From Salinilacustrithrix flava (GTDB taxonomy: Bacteria > Actinomycetota > Acidimicrobiia > Acidimicrobiales > Salinilacustritrichaceae), in NCBI GenBank assembly GCA_024128875.1, contig JAMYFF010000012.1, positions 46,079-110,078 on the forward strand: 64,000 nt of DNA, read 5' to 3'. Positions 7,532-18,026 of this stretch are shown in pieces. The position numbers and the translations under genes are program-made. Within the stretch, counting starts at the first letter, position 1, and every line of letters begins with the position of its first letter. Below the pieces are notes generated by a model. The model worked only from the letters and a program-made list of their open reading frames with translations, was not told the DNA's origin and did no database searches.

Positions 7532-10024
7532 CTACCGGTCGAGCTCGACCAGCTCGTCGAGCACGGCGACGGCGTCCTCGCCGAGGGTGCCGGTCAGCGC
7601 CGCCACCGCGTCCAGCGCCGCGGCCTCGGCCTCGGCCTCGCTCGCACCCCTGGCGAGGGCCTCGGCGGCGACCCGCGCGATGACCCCGCGACCGGCGATG
7701 CTGCACGCCTCGCGCGTCACCGACGCCACGACGGCGCGGCTGACCAGCTCCGGCGCCCGGGCGGCCCACTCGCCGACCTGGTCCCGAGCCATCTGGATGG
7801 CCTCGTCGCACAGCGAGGGGCCGAGCACCGCCCGGGTCTCCTCCACGGCCCGCAACCAGTCCTGCCCGCCGTCGACGGTGGCGCACGCCGCCATCGCCTT
7901 GTCCCAGTAGTCGCTCTCGTCGTCGCCCACGAGCAGCAGCCGGGCGATGGTGTCGCGGGCGGTCGTGTCGATGTCGTCGAGCAGCATGTCGAGGGCGATG
8001 TCGTCGTCGTCGGCCAGGATCTCCTGGAGGGTGCGGCGCAGCGTGGTCCGCACCGAGAACGTGGACTCGTGGTGCACGAAGGCCTCCGCCGCCGCCCAGC
8101 CGGTGCGCCACGCCGTCGCCGCGACCTCGGCCAGCGCCGTGGACCAGACCTCGTCGCCGAGCCCGCGCGTCGAGGTCTCGACCTCGACGCGGTGGTCCGG
8201 ATCCCGCGAGAGCTCCATCACCCGCTGGTCGGTGGCGAAGGTCAACGAGCCGGGCACCCCGTGGACCACGGCCTCGGCGATGGCGGCCCCGCCCGAGCGC
8301 TGGCAGACGTCCTCCCAGATCTCCCAGGCCAGGGCATCCACGAGGTCGGCGCGCTCGCCGGCGATGGCGCGGGTGGTCTCGAGGCGCCGGCTGGCGGTGC
8401 CGATGGCGTTGCCGAGCAGGTGCACGCCCCGCACCAGCTGGGTGTCGGTGGCGATCGACTCCAGCGTGCGGAGGCGATCGGCCGACTCGCTGAGGCCCGC
8501 GGCGCCCAACCACGTCGATGCGTGGAGGCGCAGCAGCCGGTCGGCCAGCACCCACGAGCGCCGCTGCTCGATGGCGGCGTCGGCGCGACCGGTCGCCGCC
8601 AGGCGGGACGCCCGGTCCCGCAGGGTCTGGCGCAGCGGGTCATCGATGCCGGCGGCCAGCTCCCGCGCGTAGACGCGCAGCACCGGCGCGACGTTCGCCG
8701 GATCGTCGGAGTGCGGCTCGCCCGCCAGCCAGGCGGCCAGCTCCAGCACGGAGAGCCGGCTGCCCCGACGTGGGTGGGAGTGCGGCTCGATCACGATCGT
8801 CGACAGATCGGGCAGCCCGGTGGCCCATGCCTCATCACCGGCCCCGGCGCCGGCTGGGGCGGTCGGGTCGGCAGAGGCGCCTGCGTCGGCCAGCTCGTCG
8901 TCGAGGTCGGCGTCGCGCACGAGCAGCGGCGCGAGCAGCTGCCAGCCTTCGCGCCGGACCTCGTCGCGCAGCGCCGTCGCCGGCAGCCAGTCCTCCGGTT
9001 CGCCCAGCGCCAGCTCCCACCGGTCGTCGCCGATGGGGCGCAGGTCCCGGCCCTCGTCGCCGAGCGCCGCCACGTGACCGGGGCCGAGCACCTGGAAGGC
9101 GAACACCTCGGGGATCCGTCGATCCACCAGGCGGCCGGCCACCCGGTTCGGCGACGCCCCCGACTCGTCGGCCCACGGCGCGCTCGACAGGCCGGTGCCG
9201 AGGCCGCCGAAGGTGTCCTCGAAGTCGAGGCAGGCGTACGCGACGCGGTCCTCGGCCCGTCCGTGCGATGCGGCTGCGGCGTGGTCGCGCGCCACGTCGG
9301 CCAGGAGCTCGAAGCGGGCGAGCAGCCCGGCGTCGTCGCAGCGCGGCCCACCCGCCGCCACGGCGACGTGGGGGGCGACGCCGAAGGTGATCGAGGCCGT
9401 GCGCACGCGCCCGGCCACGTCGCCGGTGACGACGTCGCACCACGCGCGGGCTCGGGCGCAGCCGTGCAGGATGCCCGCTGCCTCCTTGACCATCACCGAC
9501 GCCTCGACGCCGAGCACCCGGAGCCGGACCACGGTCTCGGGGTCCTGGTCGCCGAACACCCACTCGGCGGCGAGGTCGATCCAGCCGGCGGGGAGGTGGC
9601 CGGCCCTGCCCCGCGGGCTCGGGAAGAGGCGCAGCACGACGGCGCGGGGGCAGTCGTCGAGATCGGCCAGGCCGTCCACCTCGCACAGGACAGCGGCGCC
9701 GCGCTCGAAGCCGGCCTCGGCGACCAGGTCGTCCACGATGTCGGCCACGCGCCGGCGGGTGAGCGGGTCGGTGGGCAGGTCGTCGAGGCGCACGATCGGG
9801 CCGTCGGGCAGGGGAGCGACCGGCGACGTGCGAAGGGGGACCACCCCGTCGCGCACGGTGCTGCGGACGGCATCGGCGACCTGACGCAGGACGTCGACGC
9901 CCCGTGCGACGTCCCGGGTGCGCAGGTGCAGCGCGAACGACCCGGCGACGGCGTCCAGCTCGTCCAGCAGGGAGTCGGCCGTGGTCACCGGCGGGGATCC
10001 TACGTCCGGGCCCGGGGCGGACAT
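7532..10024 (-). CDS. Uncharacterised large acidic protein (830 residues)
   Basis: I do not recognise this family. No signal peptide or membrane segment is visible. The N-terminal part (to about 400) looks mixed alpha/beta (CPRAVVLRLFPSP, VAYACLDFEDTFGGLGTG, RIPEVFAFQVLGPGHVAAL). An Asp/Ala/Gly-rich linker lies near 440-460. The C-terminal half is long helices rich in Ala, Asp, Glu and Arg with repeated Trp residues. No nucleotide-binding loop or known catalytic motif was found. ATG 10024 is preferred because GGAAGG lies upstream at a workable distance; GTG 9988 would shorten it by 12 residues. It is convergent with mazG and divergent from eno. Strong third-position GC bias supports real coding. 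Confidence 0.8.
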   Translation of the reverse strand: MSAPGPDVGSPPVTTADSLLDELDAVAGSFALHLRTRDVARGVDVLRQVADAVRSTVRDGVVPLRTSPVAPLPDGPIVRLDDLPTDPLTRRRVADIVDDLVAEAGFERGAAVLCEVDGLADLDDCPRAVVLRLFPSPRGRAGHLPAGWIDLAAEWVFGDQDPETVVRLRVLGVEASVMVKEAAGILHGCARARAWCDVVTGDVAGRVRTASITFGVAPHVAVAAGGPRCDDAGLLARFELLADVARDHAAAASHGRAEDRVAYACLDFEDTFGGLGTGLSSAPWADESGASPNRVAGRLVDRRIPEVFAFQVLGPGHVAALGDEGRDLRPIGDDRWELALGEPEDWLPATALRDEVRREGWQLLAPLLVRDADLDDELADAGASADPTAPAGAGAGDEAWATGLPDLSTIVIEPHSHPRRGSRLSVLELAAWLAGEPHSDDPANVAPVLRVYARELAAGIDDPLRQTLRDRASRLAATGRADAAIEQRRSWVLADRLLRLHASTWLGAAGLSESADRLRTLESIATDTQLVRGVHLLGNAIGTASRRLETTRAIAGERADLVDALAWEIWEDVCQRSGGAAIAEAVVHGVPGSLTFATDQRVMELSRDPDHRVEVETSTRGLGDEVWSTALAEVAATAWRTGWAAAEAFVHHESTFSVRTTLRRTLQEILADDDDIALDMLLDDIDTTARDTIARLLLVGDDESDYWDKAMAACATVDGGQDWLRAVEETRAVLGPSLCDEAIQMARDQVGEWAARAPELVSRAVVASVTREACSIAGRGVIARVAAEALARGASEAEAEAAALDAVAALTGTLGEDAVAVLDELVELDR

Positions 10025-10118
10025 CCGGTCGTGATCCTTCCGAGTCCATTTCCCCAGCGGTAACGTTCCCCACACCAGCAACAGGTCCAACACGCGCACC
10101 CGACCGGCGAGAGAGCAC

Positions 10119-11404
<1,286 letters not shown>

Positions 11405-11408
<4 letters not shown>

Positions 11409-11845
11409 CCGCAGCCACCACAGCGTCCCGCGCCGGGCTCCGGCGTCCGCACCTCCCGTCCGGCATCGGGCGGTGGATCCGGCCGCTCCTGCTCGCCACC
11501 GCCGCGGTGGTCACCATCGCCGCGCTGGCCGTGTACGTCTTCCCGACCCGCACCTGGCTCGACCAGCGCGCCGCGCTGGCCGAGACCAGCGTCGAGCTGC
11601 GAGAGCTCCAGGCCGAGCGGAGCGCGCTCGAGCAGCGCGTCGCCGAGCTGGACTCCGACGGCCAGATCGAGGAGATCGCCCGCTCCCAGTACGGCCTGGT
11701 CCGCCCCGGTGAGGAGGCCTACGCCGTGCTCCCCGCGCCGGAGCAGCCCGTCGAGCTGCCCGCGCTGTGGCCCTTCGGGGCGCTCCTGGAGCCGACGGCC
11801 CCCGAGGGGTCCGCGCCGTCCGGCGGCGCCACCGCCCGCGACTAG
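11405..11845 (+). CDS. ftsB: FtsB/DivIC-type septum formation initiator
   Basis: Bitopic divisome protein of the FtsQ-FtsB-FtsL subcomplex. The 146-residue product has a basic cytoplasmic N-terminus, one transmembrane helix at about 28-47, a coiled coil at about 55-90 (ETSVELRELQAERSALEQRV) and the conserved tail pattern EEIARSQYGLVRPGEEAYAVL. A low-complexity Pro/Ala/Gly end follows. GTG 11405 overlaps the eno stop. In Mycobacterium the gene after eno encodes the equivalent protein, so context and architecture agree. The gene symbol follows family usage and is not specific to this organism. Confidence 0.9.
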
Positions 11846-11865
11846 GTTCCCCCCACGTCGACGTG

Positions 11866-11884
11866 CTGCCCCGCTCGGGGGCAG
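11866..11884 (+). promoter_or_regulatory. Stem-loop just upstream of the CoxL ribosome-binding site
   Basis: CTGCCCC (11866-11872) pairs with GGGGCAG (11878-11884) around a 5-nt loop. It lies 20 bp after the ftsB stop. The strong Shine-Dalgarno GGGAGGGG begins at its 3' foot, about 6-12 nt before ATG 11897. It could end the eno-ftsB transcript, or stabilise or control the coxL leader. No T-run follows, as is usual in this genome. Confidence 0.45.
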
Positions 11885-11896
11885 GGAGGGGTACCG

Positions 11897-14167
11897 ATGA
11901 GCATCCTTGGCAACCGGGTCCTGCGCAGCGAGGACCCCAAGTTCCTCACCGTCGGGGGGACCTACGTCGCCGACGTCCGCGACCCCCTCCTGGACGGCGC
12001 CCTCCACGTGGCCTACGTCCGCTCGATGGCGGCCCACGGCACCATCGTCGGCATCGACGTCGACGAAGCCCGCAACGCCCCCGGCGTGGTGGCGGTCTTC
12101 ACCGGCGAGGACCTGGGTGACCTGCCGTCGATGCCCCTCGCCGTGCCGCTGCTCAACCCCCAGCACGCCCAGCCCGCGCTGGCCCAGGGCAAGGTCCGCT
12201 TCGTCGGCGAGGCCATCGCCGCCATCGTGGCCGAGACGCCCACCGCCGCTGCCGACGCGGCCGAGCTGGTCTGGGCCGACATCGACTTCCTCCCCGCCGT
12301 GCTCACGCCCGAGGACGCGCTCTCGGGCGACACCCTGCTGTTCGAGGAGTCCGGGACCAACGCCGCCATCGAGCTCCTCTTCGGCGAGGACGACGCCGCC
12401 TTCGAGGGTTGCGAGGTCGTCATCGAGCACGACTTCCTCAACCAGCGCGTGGCCGGCTGCCCGCTCGAGGTCCGCTCGGCCGCCGCCACCTGGGACGGCG
12501 ACCGGCTCGTCCACTTCGGATCCACCCAGGCGCCCCACGGGGTCAAGGCCACGCTCCAGGCCGTCTACGGCCTCGACGAGGCCGGCGTGCGCGTCGTCGC
12601 ACCCGACGTCGGCGGTGGCTTCGGCCCCAAGATCGGGGCCTACCCCGAGGAGGTGCTGCTCGGCTGGCTGTCCCGCCAGGTCGGCCGCCCCGTCCGCTGG
12701 ACCGAGACGCGCTCGGAGAACATGGTGGCGATGGGCCAGGGCCGGGGCCAGTGGCAGTCCATCAAGCTGGGCGGCACGCGCGACGGCAAGGTCACGGCCT
12801 ACCGCCTCAACCTCACCCAGGACGCCGGCGCCTACGCCGCGCTCGGCGCGTTCCTCCCGTTCATGACCCGGGTGATGGCCAGCGGCGTCTACGACATCCC
12901 GAACGTGCAGTTCAACGCTCGCTCGGTGCTCACCAACACCACGCCCATCGTCGCCTACCGCGGCGCCGGCCGGCCGGAGGCCACCGCCGCCATCGAGCGG
13001 GCCATGGACCTCTACGCCGGCGAGCTCGGCATGGACGCCGCCGAGGTCCGCCGGCGCAACCTCATCGCCTCCGACGACTTCCCCCACACGACCCCCACCG
13101 ACGCGGTCTACGACGTCGGCGACTACGAGCGCAGCCTCGACCTCGCCCTCGAGGCCGCCGGCTACACCGAGCTCCGGGCCGAGCAGTCCCGCCGGCGCGA
13201 CGCCGGCGACCCGGTGCAGCTCGGCATCGGCGTGTCCGTGTACGTCGAGGTCACCGCCGGGCCGCAGGCGGGGGAGGAGTTCGGTCGCGTCGTGGTCCAC
13301 CCCGACGGGTCGGCCACCGCGTACACCGGCTCCAGCGCGCACGGCCAGGGCCACGACACCAGCTTCGCCATGCTCGTCACCGACACCCTCGGCATCCCGA
13401 TGGAGCAGGTCACGATCAAGCACGGCGACACCGACGAGGTCGCCCGCGGCGTCGGCACGTTCGGGTCCCGATCCCTCCAGCTCGGCGGCTCGGCGATCTT
13501 CCAGGCCTCGGGGCAGGTGCTCGACAAGGCGCGCGAGATCGCCGCCGACCTGCTCGAGGCCGACCCGGCCGACATCGAGCTCGACCGCGCCGGAGGCGCC
13601 TTCCACGTGCAGGGCACACCGGCGGTGTCGCGGTCCTGGGCCGACGTGGCCGCCGCGGCCGGCGAGGGCGGCCTCGAGGCCGAGACGGACTTCAAGGCCG
13701 ACAGCCCCACGTTCCCCTTCGGTGCCCACGTCGCGGTGGTCGAGGTCGACACCGAGACGGGCCTGGTCCGCCTGCAGCGCATGATCACCTGCGACGACGC
13801 CGGCACGATCCTCAACCCGATGCTCGTCGAAGGCCAGCGCCACGGCGGCATCGCCCAGGGCGTGGCCCAGGCGCTCTACGAGTGGGTCCGCTACGACGAG
13901 GACGGCAACCCCCAGACGGCCAACCTCGCCGACTACACGATGATCTCGGCGGCCGAGCTGCCGAGCTTCGAGCTGGTCAGCATGGAGACGGCCACGCCCC
14001 TCAACCCGCTCGGCGCGAAGGGCATCGGCGAATCGGGCACGATCGGGTCGACCCCGGCCGTGCAGTCCGCGGTGTGCGACGCGCTGTCCCCGCTCGGCGT
14101 CCGCCACGTGGACATGCCGTGCACGCCCGAGCGGGTGTGGGACGCGATCGCCGCGGCCCGGAGCTGA
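11897..14167 (+). CDS. Molybdenum hydroxylase large subunit, form II CoxL-like (xanthine dehydrogenase family)
   Basis: Molybdopterin-cytosine-dinucleotide subunit of a CO dehydrogenase/xanthine oxidase-family enzyme. The 756-residue product has the aldehyde oxidase a/b hammerhead domain first (KFLTVGGTYVADV, VRFVGEAIAAIVAET), then MoCo-binding VGGGFGPKIGAYPEE and the active-site loop AYRGAGRPEA at about 353-362. AYRGAGR marks form II; the CO-oxidising form I has AYxCSFR. Catalytic Glu lies in GIGESGTIG near 711. The substrate is therefore probably a purine, aldehyde or N-heterocycle, not CO. Its partner subunits lie downstream at 14855-16170 but are separated from it by a minus-strand gene, which is unusual. 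Confidence 0.9.
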   Translation: MSILGNRVLRSEDPKFLTVGGTYVADVRDPLLDGALHVAYVRSMAAHGTIVGIDVDEARNAPGVVAVFTGEDLGDLPSMPLAVPLLNPQHAQPALAQGKVRFVGEAIAAIVAETPTAAADAAELVWADIDFLPAVLTPEDALSGDTLLFEESGTNAAIELLFGEDDAAFEGCEVVIEHDFLNQRVAGCPLEVRSAAATWDGDRLVHFGSTQAPHGVKATLQAVYGLDEAGVRVVAPDVGGGFGPKIGAYPEEVLLGWLSRQVGRPVRWTETRSENMVAMGQGRGQWQSIKLGGTRDGKVTAYRLNLTQDAGAYAALGAFLPFMTRVMASGVYDIPNVQFNARSVLTNTTPIVAYRGAGRPEATAAIERAMDLYAGELGMDAAEVRRRNLIASDDFPHTTPTDAVYDVGDYERSLDLALEAAGYTELRAEQSRRRDAGDPVQLGIGVSVYVEVTAGPQAGEEFGRVVVHPDGSATAYTGSSAHGQGHDTSFAMLVTDTLGIPMEQVTIKHGDTDEVARGVGTFGSRSLQLGGSAIFQASGQVLDKAREIAADLLEADPADIELDRAGGAFHVQGTPAVSRSWADVAAAAGEGGLEAETDFKADSPTFPFGAHVAVVEVDTETGLVRLQRMITCDDAGTILNPMLVEGQRHGGIAQGVAQALYEWVRYDEDGNPQTANLADYTMISAAELPSFELVSMETATPLNPLGAKGIGESGTIGSTPAVQSAVCDALSPLGVRHVDMPCTPERVWDAIAAARS

Positions 14168-14176
14168 CCTCGCTGC

Positions 14177-14689
14177 TCAGCGCTGCACGGAGCGGCGGAG
14201 CCACTCCCCGGGGCTGAGCTGCCCGGGCTCGCCGCCCGCCGCGGTGCCCCCGTCGTCTTCGAGCGCAGGGGCGTCCACGCCGTCCGGTTCGACGACGTCC
14301 GACTCGGCCGGGGCGGTCTCGGCCGGGGCGTCGTCGCGCAGGTCGAGGATCACGTCGGGTTCGTCGTCGCCCTCGGCCGGCTCCTCGGCCGCGGCGGGTG
14401 CGGCGCGCAGGGGGCGGACCCGGGAGCGGGCCACGGGGCGGCCGGCATCGTCGAGCTCGGTGAGGCCCACGACGGTGCCATCGGGGTCGAAGAGGTACTC
14501 CCAGCGGTGCGCGCAGTCCTTGCAGTGCTGGATCTGGTAGCGGTGGCCGATGTCGATGCTGTCGATGTAGCCGAGGCCGTCGCAGGCCGGACAGCGCCCC
14601 GGGACGCCCGGGCTGATCAGCGCCAAGCGCTCCTCGTACGACGCCGAGGGCTCGTCCCCACCTCGTCGCGTGCTCCGGAACCAACCCAT
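14177..14689 (-). CDS. Zinc-ribbon protein with acidic low-complexity tail
   Basis: Small soluble 170-residue protein of unknown function. Residues about 32-65 form a treble or rubredoxin-like ribbon: CPACDGLGYID, then HCKDCAHRWEYLF, giving two CxxC knuckles. The middle is basic (ARSRVRPLR). Residues 100-155 are Ala/Glu/Asp/Pro-rich and probably disordered. A short amphipathic end reads LSPGEWLRRSVQR. ATG 14689 is used because it gives a compact product starting MGWFRSTRRGG and clears the coxS promoter region. It lies antisense between the CoxL gene (9 bp away, convergent) and the CoxS gene (divergent). A role linked to the hydroxylase is possible but not shown. Confidence 0.7.
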   Translation of the reverse strand: MGWFRSTRRGGDEPSASYEERLALISPGVPGRCPACDGLGYIDSIDIGHRYQIQHCKDCAHRWEYLFDPDGTVVGLTELDDAGRPVARSRVRPLRAAPAAAEEPAEGDDEPDVILDLRDDAPAETAPAESDVVEPDGVDAPALEDDGGTAAGGEPGQLSPGEWLRRSVQR

Positions 14690-14743
14690 CCCGAACCTCT
14701 CGCTGTGTCGGATCGCAGCCACCGGGACATGCGGTGGCAACTG

Positions 14744-14761
14744 TTGGCATCGTAGTGCCAA
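14744..14761. promoter_or_regulatory. Candidate operator TTGGCA-N6-TGCCAA in the zinc-ribbon/coxS divergent region
   Basis: A perfect 6-bp inverted repeat, TTGGCA (14744-14749) and TGCCAA (14756-14761), lies in the 165-bp gap between the two divergent genes. Read on the minus strand its centre is TACGAT, a good -10 hexamer, so a bound protein would cover a promoter for the zinc-ribbon gene. No regulator gene is adjacent. Confidence 0.4.
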
Positions 14762-14854
14762 GACCTCGTCCGCGTCGTCCATCCTCGATGCGCTAGGAAG
14801 TCGACCAGGTCGCCACCACGGGCGCCGGGTCTTCAGGGAAAGGGGGGTGACGGG

Positions 14855-15342
<488 letters not shown>

Positions 15343-15346
<4 letters not shown>

Positions 15347-16170
15347 TCCCCGCCGCGTTCGACTACGTCCGGGCCGGGTCGGCCGACGAGGCCATCTCCC
15401 TGCTGGCCGAGCACGGCGACGAGGCCAAGGTCCTCGCCGGCGGCCACTCGCTCGTCCCGCTCATGAAGCTGCGCCTGGCCACCCCCTCGGTGCTCGTCGA
15501 CGTCGGCCGGGTCGACGACCTCAAGTACATCCGCGACGAGGGTGACCACGTGGCGATCGGCGCGCTCACCCGGCACCGCGACGTCGAGATCAGCGACGTC
15601 CTCCGGCGCGACGTGCCGATCCTCGCCCACGCCACCTCCCACGTCGGCGACCCCCAGGTCCGCCACCGGGGCACCATCGGTGGCTCGCTCGCCCACGGCG
15701 ACCCGGCCTCCGACCTGCCCGCCGTCCTCCTCGCCCTCGGCGCCACGCTGGTGGTCCAGGGCGCGGACGGCACCCGCGAGGTCGCGGCCGACGACTTCTT
15801 CCAGGGCTTCCTCGAGACCGCGGTGGGCGAGGCCGAGCTGCTCACCGAGATCCGGGTCCCGAAGGCGACCGGCGCCGGCTGGTCGTTCCAGAAGTTCAAC
15901 CGCCGCGCCCAGGACTGGGCGATCGTCGGCGTCGCATGCGTGCGCCGCGGCGACGACCAGGTCGGCATCGGCCTGGTCAACATGGACAGCCGCCCGGTCC
16001 ACGCCGCGGCCACCGAGGCGGCCATCGCCTCGGGTGCGTCGGTGGAGGACGCGGCCGCGGTGGCCGACGAGGGCACCGAACCCGCCGCCGACCTCAACGC
16101 CTCGGTCGAGTTCCGCCGCCACCTGGCGCGCGTGCTCACCGGTCGGGCGCTGGCCGAGGCCAGCAGCTGA
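15343..16170 (+). CDS. Molybdenum hydroxylase medium subunit, FAD-binding (CoxM-like)
   Basis: Takes electrons from the iron-sulfur subunit to FAD and on to an acceptor. The 275-residue protein has the two FAD-contact motifs of the CO dehydrogenase flavoprotein family: AGGHSLVPLMKLRLATPS near residue 31 and TIGGSLAHGDPASDLPAVLLAL near 110. A C-terminal domain follows (KFNRRAQDWAIVGVAC). GTG 15343 overlaps the preceding TGA, so it needs no ribosome site of its own. With the large and small subunits it completes an apparently functional three-subunit enzyme. No CoxD/CoxE/CoxF-type maturation genes are next to it. Confidence 0.92.
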
Positions 16171-16180
16171 TCGCCACCCC

Positions 16181-16954
16181 ATGACCTTCCTGCCGACCGA
16201 GGGCGGCCTCATCCCGGCGGCGACGGTCATCCCGCTGCGCGACGCCCGCCAGCCCGACGGCACCACCGCCCTCGAGGTGCTGATGCTGCGCAAGAACTCC
16301 AAGCTCGCCTTCGGCGGGATGTGGGTGTTCCCGGGGGGCCGGATCGACCCCGAGGACTGGCCGAGCGAGGACGACCCCGATGGCCCGGAAGGGCCTGCCC
16401 CGCCGGGGCAGGAGCTGGAGGCGGCCCGCACCGCCGCGGCGCGCGAGGCGCTCGAGGAGGCCGACCTGCTGGTCCAGCCCGACCGGATGGTGCTGTTCTC
16501 GCACTGGACCCCGCCGGACGCGGTGGCGATGAACTCGAACAAGCGCTTCGCCACCTGGTTCTTCGTGTGCCGGGCCCCGGTGGGGGAGGACGGCGTCGTC
16601 ACCATCGACATGGGCGAGATCCACGAGGACGAGTGGGTCCGGCCCGCCGAGATGCTGGCCCGCCGCGACGCGGGGGAGATCCAGCTGGTCCCGCCGACGG
16701 TCGTGACCCTCCACGATCTCGCCGCCCACGAGACCGTGGAGGCCGCGCTCGCCGCCGCTCGCGGTCGCGAGTCGTTCCGCTACGTCACCAAGATCCTGGG
16801 CGGCGCCGACGGCACGCTCGTCGCCCTCTGGCATGGCGACGCCGCCTACGAGTCCGAGGACCTCGACGCCCCCGGATCCCGGCACCGCCTCGTCATGGGC
16901 GAGACGGCCTGGACGTTCGAGGACGACGTCACCGGCCACATCTCCCGGGTCTGA
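16181..16954 (+). CDS. NUDIX hydrolase, NUDT19-like
   Basis: Hydrolase of nucleoside diphosphate linked compounds; the substrate may be a CoA or nucleotide derivative. The 257-residue protein begins with AATVIPLRDA and MWVFPGGRIDPEDW. After an acidic insert comes the Nudix helix AAREALEEADLLV (REUxEE core intact, with the following Gly replaced). The insert between PGG and REAxEE is a NUDT19/RP2-type feature. Later parts include WTPPDAVAMNSNKRFATWFF, a segment common in that subgroup. It starts 10 bp after the FAD subunit and is likely cotranscribed. Substrate assignment is inference only. Confidence 0.85.
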   Translation: MTFLPTEGGLIPAATVIPLRDARQPDGTTALEVLMLRKNSKLAFGGMWVFPGGRIDPEDWPSEDDPDGPEGPAPPGQELEAARTAAAREALEEADLLVQPDRMVLFSHWTPPDAVAMNSNKRFATWFFVCRAPVGEDGVVTIDMGEIHEDEWVRPAEMLARRDAGEIQLVPPTVVTLHDLAAHETVEAALAAARGRESFRYVTKILGGADGTLVALWHGDAAYESEDLDAPGSRHRLVMGETAWTFEDDVTGHISRV

Positions 16955-17000
16955 CCTGCCCGAGCGGGCGGGCCGGTCCACCGGTACCGTGGGCCGTCTG

Positions 17001-18026
17001 ATGACCGGTCCCACCCCGCCCGAGCAGCTCGTCGACGGCTTCGGACGCGTCCACCGCGACCTGCGCATCTCGGTCACGGACCGCTGCAACTTCCGGTGCA
17101 CCTACTGCATGCCGGAGGAGGGCATGCAGTGGATGGCACGGGAGGAGATCCTCACGTTCGAGGAGATCACCCGCATCGCCCAGGTGTTCGTCGAGCGCTA
17201 CGGCGTCGACAGCATCCGCCTCACCGGTGGCGAGCCCACGGTCCGGGCCCACCTGCCGGTCCTGGTCGCGAAGCTCGCCGCCCTCGGCGTCGAGCTGGCC
17301 ATGACCACGAACGGCTCGACCCTGCGGAGCCAGGCCCAGGCCCTCGCCGACGCCGGCCTCCGCCGCATCAACGTCAGCCTCGACTCCCTGCGCCGGGACC
17401 GGTTCCTCGAGCTCACTCGCCGGGACGAGCTGGACCGGGTCCTCGACGGCATCGAAGCCGCCAAGGAAGCCGGTCTCGACCCGGTGAAGATCAACGTGGT
17501 GCTGGTCGGCGGGGTGAACGACGACGAGGTCGTGGACTTCGCCCGCTTCGGCCGCGACAACGACGTCACGGTCCGCTTCATCGAGTTCATGCCCCTCGAC
17601 GCCGACGGCGGGTGGGAGCACGCCCAGGTGGTGCCCCAGGCCGAGATCGTGCGCCGCATCGAGGGGGTCTTCCCGATGGAGCCGGTCGTGCGGGGCCACG
17701 AGCCGGCCGAGCAGTGGCGCTACCTCGACCGCCCCGCCGGCCGGCCCGGCGCCTCCGCCGGCGACGTGGTCGGCGTGATCCCGACGGTCACCCGCCCGTT
17801 CTGCGAGTCCTGCGACCGGGTGCGCCTCACCGCCGAGGGCCAGCTGCGCAACTGCCTGTTCGCCCTCGACGAGTTCGACCTGCGGGCGCCGCTGCGCGAG
17901 GGCGGCACCGACGACGACCTCGCCGCGGTGATGCAGCGGGCGGTCGGTGCGAAGTGGGCCGGGCACGCCATCGGCAACGTCCAGTTCATCCGGCCCCGCA
18001 AGTCGATGTCACAGATCGGCGGCTGA
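17001..18026 (+). CDS. moaA: GTP 3',8-cyclase MoaA
   Basis: Radical SAM enzyme that, with MoaC, makes cyclic pyranopterin monophosphate, the first step of molybdopterin synthesis. The 341-residue protein has the SAM cluster motif CNFRCTYC (C29, C33, C36), RLTGGEPTVR, NVSLDSL, and the second cluster ligands in FCESCDRVRLTAEGQLRNCLF. It ends with the essential di-glycine IGG. ATG 17001 lies 10 nt after TACCGT (16985-16990), a leaderless arrangement. The presence of a molybdenum hydroxylase upstream and moaC downstream gives this cofactor gene an obvious client. Its last 18 bp overlap the convergent reductase gene. Confidence 0.97.
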   Translation: MTGPTPPEQLVDGFGRVHRDLRISVTDRCNFRCTYCMPEEGMQWMAREEILTFEEITRIAQVFVERYGVDSIRLTGGEPTVRAHLPVLVAKLAALGVELAMTTNGSTLRSQAQALADAGLRRINVSLDSLRRDRFLELTRRDELDRVLDGIEAAKEAGLDPVKINVVLVGGVNDDEVVDFARFGRDNDVTVRFIEFMPLDADGGWEHAQVVPQAEIVRRIEGVFPMEPVVRGHEPAEQWRYLDRPAGRPGASAGDVVGVIPTVTRPFCESCDRVRLTAEGQLRNCLFALDEFDLRAPLREGGTDDDLAAVMQRAVGAKWAGHAIGNVQFIRPRKSMSQIGG

